A stretch of DNA of 64,000 nucleotides from positions 19,264,714 through 19,328,713 of the forward strand of contig OW203721.1 of assembly GCA_934045075.1 (NCBI GenBank). The letters run 5' to 3'. Below are positions 22,001-64,000 of this stretch, in pieces. The first letter of the stretch is position 1, and every line of letters begins with the position of its first letter. A program made the position numbers and the translations under genes. The DNA is from Yponomeuta sedellus. Taxonomy: Eukaryota; Arthropoda; Insecta; Lepidoptera; Yponomeutidae. The notes under the pieces were generated by a model. It searched no databases. It saw nothing but the letters and a program-made list of their open reading frames with translations, and had not been told where the DNA came from.

Positions 22001-22429
22001 CTACTCTTTTTTTATGTTCTGTGAGTTCGTTAGTAGGCAGTCACTTGCTAAAACAGCATGCAACCAAAACAAATCGCCATGGTGAGGGTTGTGGGTTGTG
22101 ACTTTGTAACTACGTGTCTTATGCAATTCATATTAATATTGTTGAGTAGAATAAAATGGCATACACTTAGATTCTGTGGACTACAGTTAGATGGCGCCTG
22201 TGTATAACTACCCAAACTGCGTTACACAATGTGCCGCAAAAAATTAATAATGCTCACGCTTAAACAGTAAACTTAGAGAAGTCGTAGAAAATATTTGATT
22301 TTATCCAACGGAATCAAATATCTCAAAAAGTAAATGCAACTGTTGCCGTTAACTTACTTAGTGAAGCAACAAAAAAAACTGGTAATCTTACCTGAACCAA
22401 AAATAAAAATGTATAAAAATTGCCCATAC
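19080..22429. other. No gene; scattered repeat fragments
   Basis: 19480-19700 ('actgactgaaaaccagcgctgagggctcagcc') recurs in part at 29900-29940 (inverted) and 33135-33190. 20520-20600 contains a J-family piece ('tttcctcacgatgttttctttcactg'). 21165-21262 is an E-family retroposon 3' end running into TCTATATAC. Otherwise I see no supported coding sequence. Confidence 0.4.
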
Positions 22430-22566
22430 AATCTATCAAAATCTACAACAAGATTCCAGATACTATGAAACTAATTGAAAAAGATTCAGTTTTCAAAAGG
22501 AAACTTAAAGAACTTCTAATTCAAAAAAGCTATTATCGTATACAAGAATTCCAGGAAGACACGTAA
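22430..22566 (+). pseudogene. Relic of non-LTR ORF2 C-terminus
   Basis: The plus strand reads IYNKIPDTMK ... LIQKSYYRI followed by a stop near 22566. The spacing matches the C-terminus of the intact element's ORF2 (FYNKIPERVL ... KKAYYRID). Only the last 40 or so codons remain, as expected of a heavily 5'-truncated insertion. Confidence 0.7.
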
Positions 22567-23440
22567 ATTCTATGTTTCTCTATCTCTTTGCCTTTTTTTA
22601 ACAATTGTCATTTATGTAAGATAAGCTATAGGTAGATGAGTAAATGAACTGTAAAAATTATGCAAAATGTTGCTATGCCCGACAGGGTTCATAATGGCAA
22701 TTATAACAGTTATTATCGCAATCGAATCACAATTAAGACTTTGAGCCAACTCCTGAATGGTGTCGTGTTTTTTTATTTCTATTTTTATAATCATGGTGAC
22801 TGGAATCCCATAAAATAGGATAAGTTTCAATCGCTTGAAAGAATTTGATATTTTTTTCATTCGTCCAATCCATATTTAGCTTATATTCTGATAATTAACG
22901 CTTTGACTCCAAAAAGTACTTTAGAAACTGCGTGCAGAAATTAATGTTTTCCCTTTGGTAGCGGAAGCAAGATTGAGTTCGCGAACAACGTGTGCTTGCG
23001 CGTGGACACGAGTTCCCTACTTGTGCTGTGTACGCGCACACAAGTGCACAGGTGTGCGCAAACATTGCTAAAATGCGCACAATTGGTTCTTCTTCGCTAG
23101 AGTGAATCGACCATAGCAAACATTTGTGCCTTACGATGTGCAGCACAGTTCCGCACACTGGTGGAATCGTACCTTTAAACGCACACTCTATATCGTATCT
23201 TAATTTTGTAGGTAAACCTCCTGAGTTGTCAAATATAATATATCTACATGTTTTCACACTCCAGAAACATGAAAATGAATAATCCAATACAGTAAAATTA
23301 ATACTGAGTTAATCTGATCTAACTAATTGACATTAAAAAATAAATGTTGCATTGATAGGGCAATCGCCTGAAATGAACAATACGACCAATCCCTTTATCA
23401 AGTTACACTGACGGTAAAGACGCCGTTCGTATGTCGCTAA
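22567..23440. other. No gene recognised upstream of the PLXDC-like gene
   Basis: A 130-codon minus-strand open frame at 22895-23287 has no family motif. 22980-23100 is rich in short CG/CA-containing words (gtgtgcttgcgcgtggacacg, gcgcacacaagtgcacaggtgtgcgc). This may be part of the 5' regulatory region, but nothing specific can be claimed. Confidence 0.35.
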
Positions 23441-23765
23441 ACGTCTGGTTGGCTCGGGTCACGCACACTTAAGGTTTGTTTCTCATCACAGTGAAGCACC
23501 TTGCTGGCCCGATTTATTGGGATTTTTGTTTTTTTATGGCAGTGAAAAATCTACGTCATATTTGACGGGTAATGGGAACTACAAAACTCGGCGGAACTTC
23601 AAAAGTGATGTTAGCAACACTGAGCAGAACAGAGTGCAAACAAACCATTCAATTTCATTCATTCACCTGTTCGAGTTCGGACGATCGCTCGCTCGCTTTG
23701 TTGCGCCAGCGCCAGCGTGGAACTGTGCTAAATAATTTGCAAATTTCTGGTGATAGTGAACAAAA
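23441..23765 (+). promoter_or_regulatory. Probable promoter and 5' UTR of the PLXDC-like gene
   Basis: The stretch just upstream of the start codon becomes locally GC-richer (gacgatcgctcgctcgctttgttgcgccagcgccagcg at 23680-23718). There is no TATA box at a sensible distance. The start codon lies in a good insect context (caaaATGa). The transcription start cannot be fixed by eye. An additional non-coding first exon further upstream is also possible. Confidence 0.35.
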
Positions 23766-62562
<38,797 letters not shown>

Positions 62563-62649
62563 GTAAGTAACGGGACAACTGACTACAAGAATGAAAGTGT
62601 AACGGCATGATATTGTTATTTAAGTAGCTTATACTCGTATATTTTATGT

Positions 62650-62899
62650 ATAGTCTATTTATCTTTACTTGTCCAATGTAGTAAACAAGATTCTAACCTC
62701 AAAATTGATATTTGATGCCAAAACTACATATTTTCTCGCGAGTTCATTAACTTTCTTTATAAAATTGGCAGCGTATTGTCTAAAATAGTCTCCCCGGTTA
62801 CTTCATTTATGGTAATATGGCAGTTTTCGACAAAAAAATCATAATTTACGGGTAGAATGTTGTTTACTAAAATGGACAAGTAAGAATAAATAGACTGTA
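62650..62899. mobile_element. MITE G, copy 2
   Basis: The ends TAGTCTATTTATCTTTACTTGTCCA and TGGACAAGTAAGAATAAATAGACTG match copy 1 at 15111-15335, and so does the inner text 'aaattggcagcg-atttgtctaaaa-agtct'. It is flanked by TA. It is about 25 bp longer than copy 1. Confidence 0.82.
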
Positions 62900-63253
62900 G
62901 TCCACTTTGGGCACAGAGAGAGAGTATGGCCTTAATTACCACGCGTGCCCACCGCGGGTTATAATAATAATAATTATTGACACAAAAGACATACAAAACA
63001 AAATTACATCATGTTACAATATAGTAAGACGTTAATTAGAGTTACATACGTTTCTGATGCGTGCTTCTGATACCTGTATTACAGGTATCAGTGCCCTCCC
63101 AATAATGAGTAAACAATTTTGTAACGTGTGAAATAAAAATGGTTAACAAGATGTCTAAATTCTTGAATAGATTCGAGATATTTCATAATGTACACAGTGT
63201 TAAACAATAAGCGTTAAACTTTATTTAACAATATTTTAGGTACTCGTAAACTT

Positions 63254-63306
63254 TGTGTGTGTGTTTATGTGAGGGTGTATGTGTGTGTGTGTGCGCGCGC
63301 GCGTAC
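63254..63306. repeat. Alternating GT and GC tract
   Basis: Repeats of GT broken by short spacers are followed by GCGCGCGCGC. Alternating purine-pyrimidine of this kind can adopt Z-DNA. There is no coding content. Confidence 0.85.
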
Positions 63307-63545
63307 ATAAACAAAAATAACCTATAATAAATAACTTTATATTGTTAGGAGATCTTCCGTTTCAGCGTAAGTATAATTTAAAAATAGGTCAACTAAGACT
63401 TTTTTAAGATTATGTGAATTCAAGTTCCGAAAATCACACAATCTATTAAGTCTATTATAAAGAAATCCTCCCAGAAAAAGTTGAGACCTTTGTGCAAAGC
63501 TAGTACGGAATCTTTGAATTGTGAATATGACATCTTTGCGTCTAT

Positions 63546-63770
63546 TTACGGCCTCGGTGGCGCAGCGGTTTGGCACGCTGACTGTAAAACCGAAGGTCTC
63601 GGGTTCGATCCCCGGCCGGGTCAAACTAGGAAACGAACTTTTCTAGTTTGTCTCGGGTATTGGATGTTATTTATTTATTTATTTATTTATTGTATTAAAT
63701 CTATCGTCGAGTTAGCACCTATAACACAAGTCATTTAGTTGTACTTAGTATAGGGCTAACGAGATCTGTG
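63546..63770 (+). repeat. tRNA-derived SINE 4
   Basis: The head 'cctcggtggcgcagcggtttggcacgctgactgtaaaaccg' with 'ctcgggttcgatccccggccgggtc' looks like a tRNA with a GTA (Tyr-like) loop, but the acceptor stem does not close. It passes into a tail with ATTT repeats (63668-63690) and 'tcgagttagcacctataacacaag'. This is a SINE layout and not a tRNA gene. Confidence 0.72.
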
Positions 63771-64000
63771 TAATATGTCTATGAATATTTATTTATTTGA
63801 TCTCCCCAAAGTACGTATCTCCGATTTCTTGTGCTGACTAAGGATGCATTGCATGATGAATAATTGTCTGACAGAGAACCTTAGCCGTTTGATAAACAGT
63901 AGAAGTTGGCGTACGAATAGGGAAAAAGGGATTGGTAGTTTCAAGCGCTGATGTGAACGCCTCCGACACTCAGGATACCTCGCGGTGTTTTCCTTCACCG

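Larger units (their letters stand above)
62563..64000 (+). other. Start of intron 7 with repeats
   Basis: It contains MITE G copy 2 (62650-62899), a repeat J fragment (62905-62960), an alternating GT/GC tract (63254-63306), SINE 4 (63546-63770) and a repeat J end (63925-64000). No exon is recognised before the window ends. Confidence 0.6.

Noticed and set aside
22895..23287. 130-codon minus-strand frame upstream of the PLXDC-like gene
   Set aside because: No family motif, no homology recognised, and no promoter or splice context. Cys-rich appearance alone is not enough.
63546..63620. Apparent tRNA-Tyr (GTA loop)
   Set aside because: The acceptor stem does not pair and the sequence continues into a repeat tail with ATTT units, as in a SINE.

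Overview
This window is eukaryotic, intron-rich and about 60% A+T. It most likely comes from a moth or butterfly. The evidence is the dense set of interspersed repeats of types I know from Lepidoptera (tRNA-derived SINEs, microsatellite-associated repeats, TA-flanked MITEs), a Copia retrotransposon and a CR1/Jockey-like non-LTR retrotransposon. I assign no species.

One host gene can be built exon by exon. It is a plexin-domain-containing (PLXDC1/2, TEM7-like) type I membrane or secreted glycoprotein on the + strand. Seven coding exons with consistent splice phases lie at 23766-23850, 36225-36473, 49364-49489, 50028-50092, 53899-54078, 56648-56840 and 62356-62562. They encode a signal peptide, a Pro/Ala-rich segment behind a furin-like RARR site, a linker rich in N-glycosylation sequons, and most of the nidogen-like (NIDO) domain. 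The gene runs off the right edge, so the PSI/plexin repeat, transmembrane segment and cytoplasmic tail are not seen. The introns are long (12.4 and 12.9 kb for the first two) and packed with mobile DNA.

Layout. 1-4200: repeats only, including a 663-bp transposon with an exact 8-bp target duplication. 4220-9838: a near-intact non-LTR retrotransposon whose two ORFs overlap out of frame at a classic -1 frameshift heptamer. 9840-23450: repeat-littered DNA with a GC-rich island at 12120-12740 that may be a promoter or first exon on the minus strand, and a decayed minus-strand reverse transcriptase at 15490-16235. 23766-62562: the PLXDC-like gene. Intron 2 carries a complete, very young Copia element (37524-42120; LTRs identical by eye, target duplication CTAAA, two one-base A-run frameshifts). 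Intron 3 carries a decayed copy of exon 3. Intron 5 carries a Tc1/IS630-type transposon broken by two SINEs. Intron 6 ends with an antisense reverse-transcriptase relic that reaches the exon 7 acceptor. 62563-64000: intron 7 with repeats.

The most interesting observations are the UUUAAAC frameshift signal in the non-LTR element, the pseudo-exon copy of exon 3, the Copia element with TA-starting LTRs and two A7 frame breaks, and the transposon relic next to a host splice acceptor. I found no CRISPR array and no convincing stand-alone tRNA or rRNA gene. No wholly new multi-gene system is evident.
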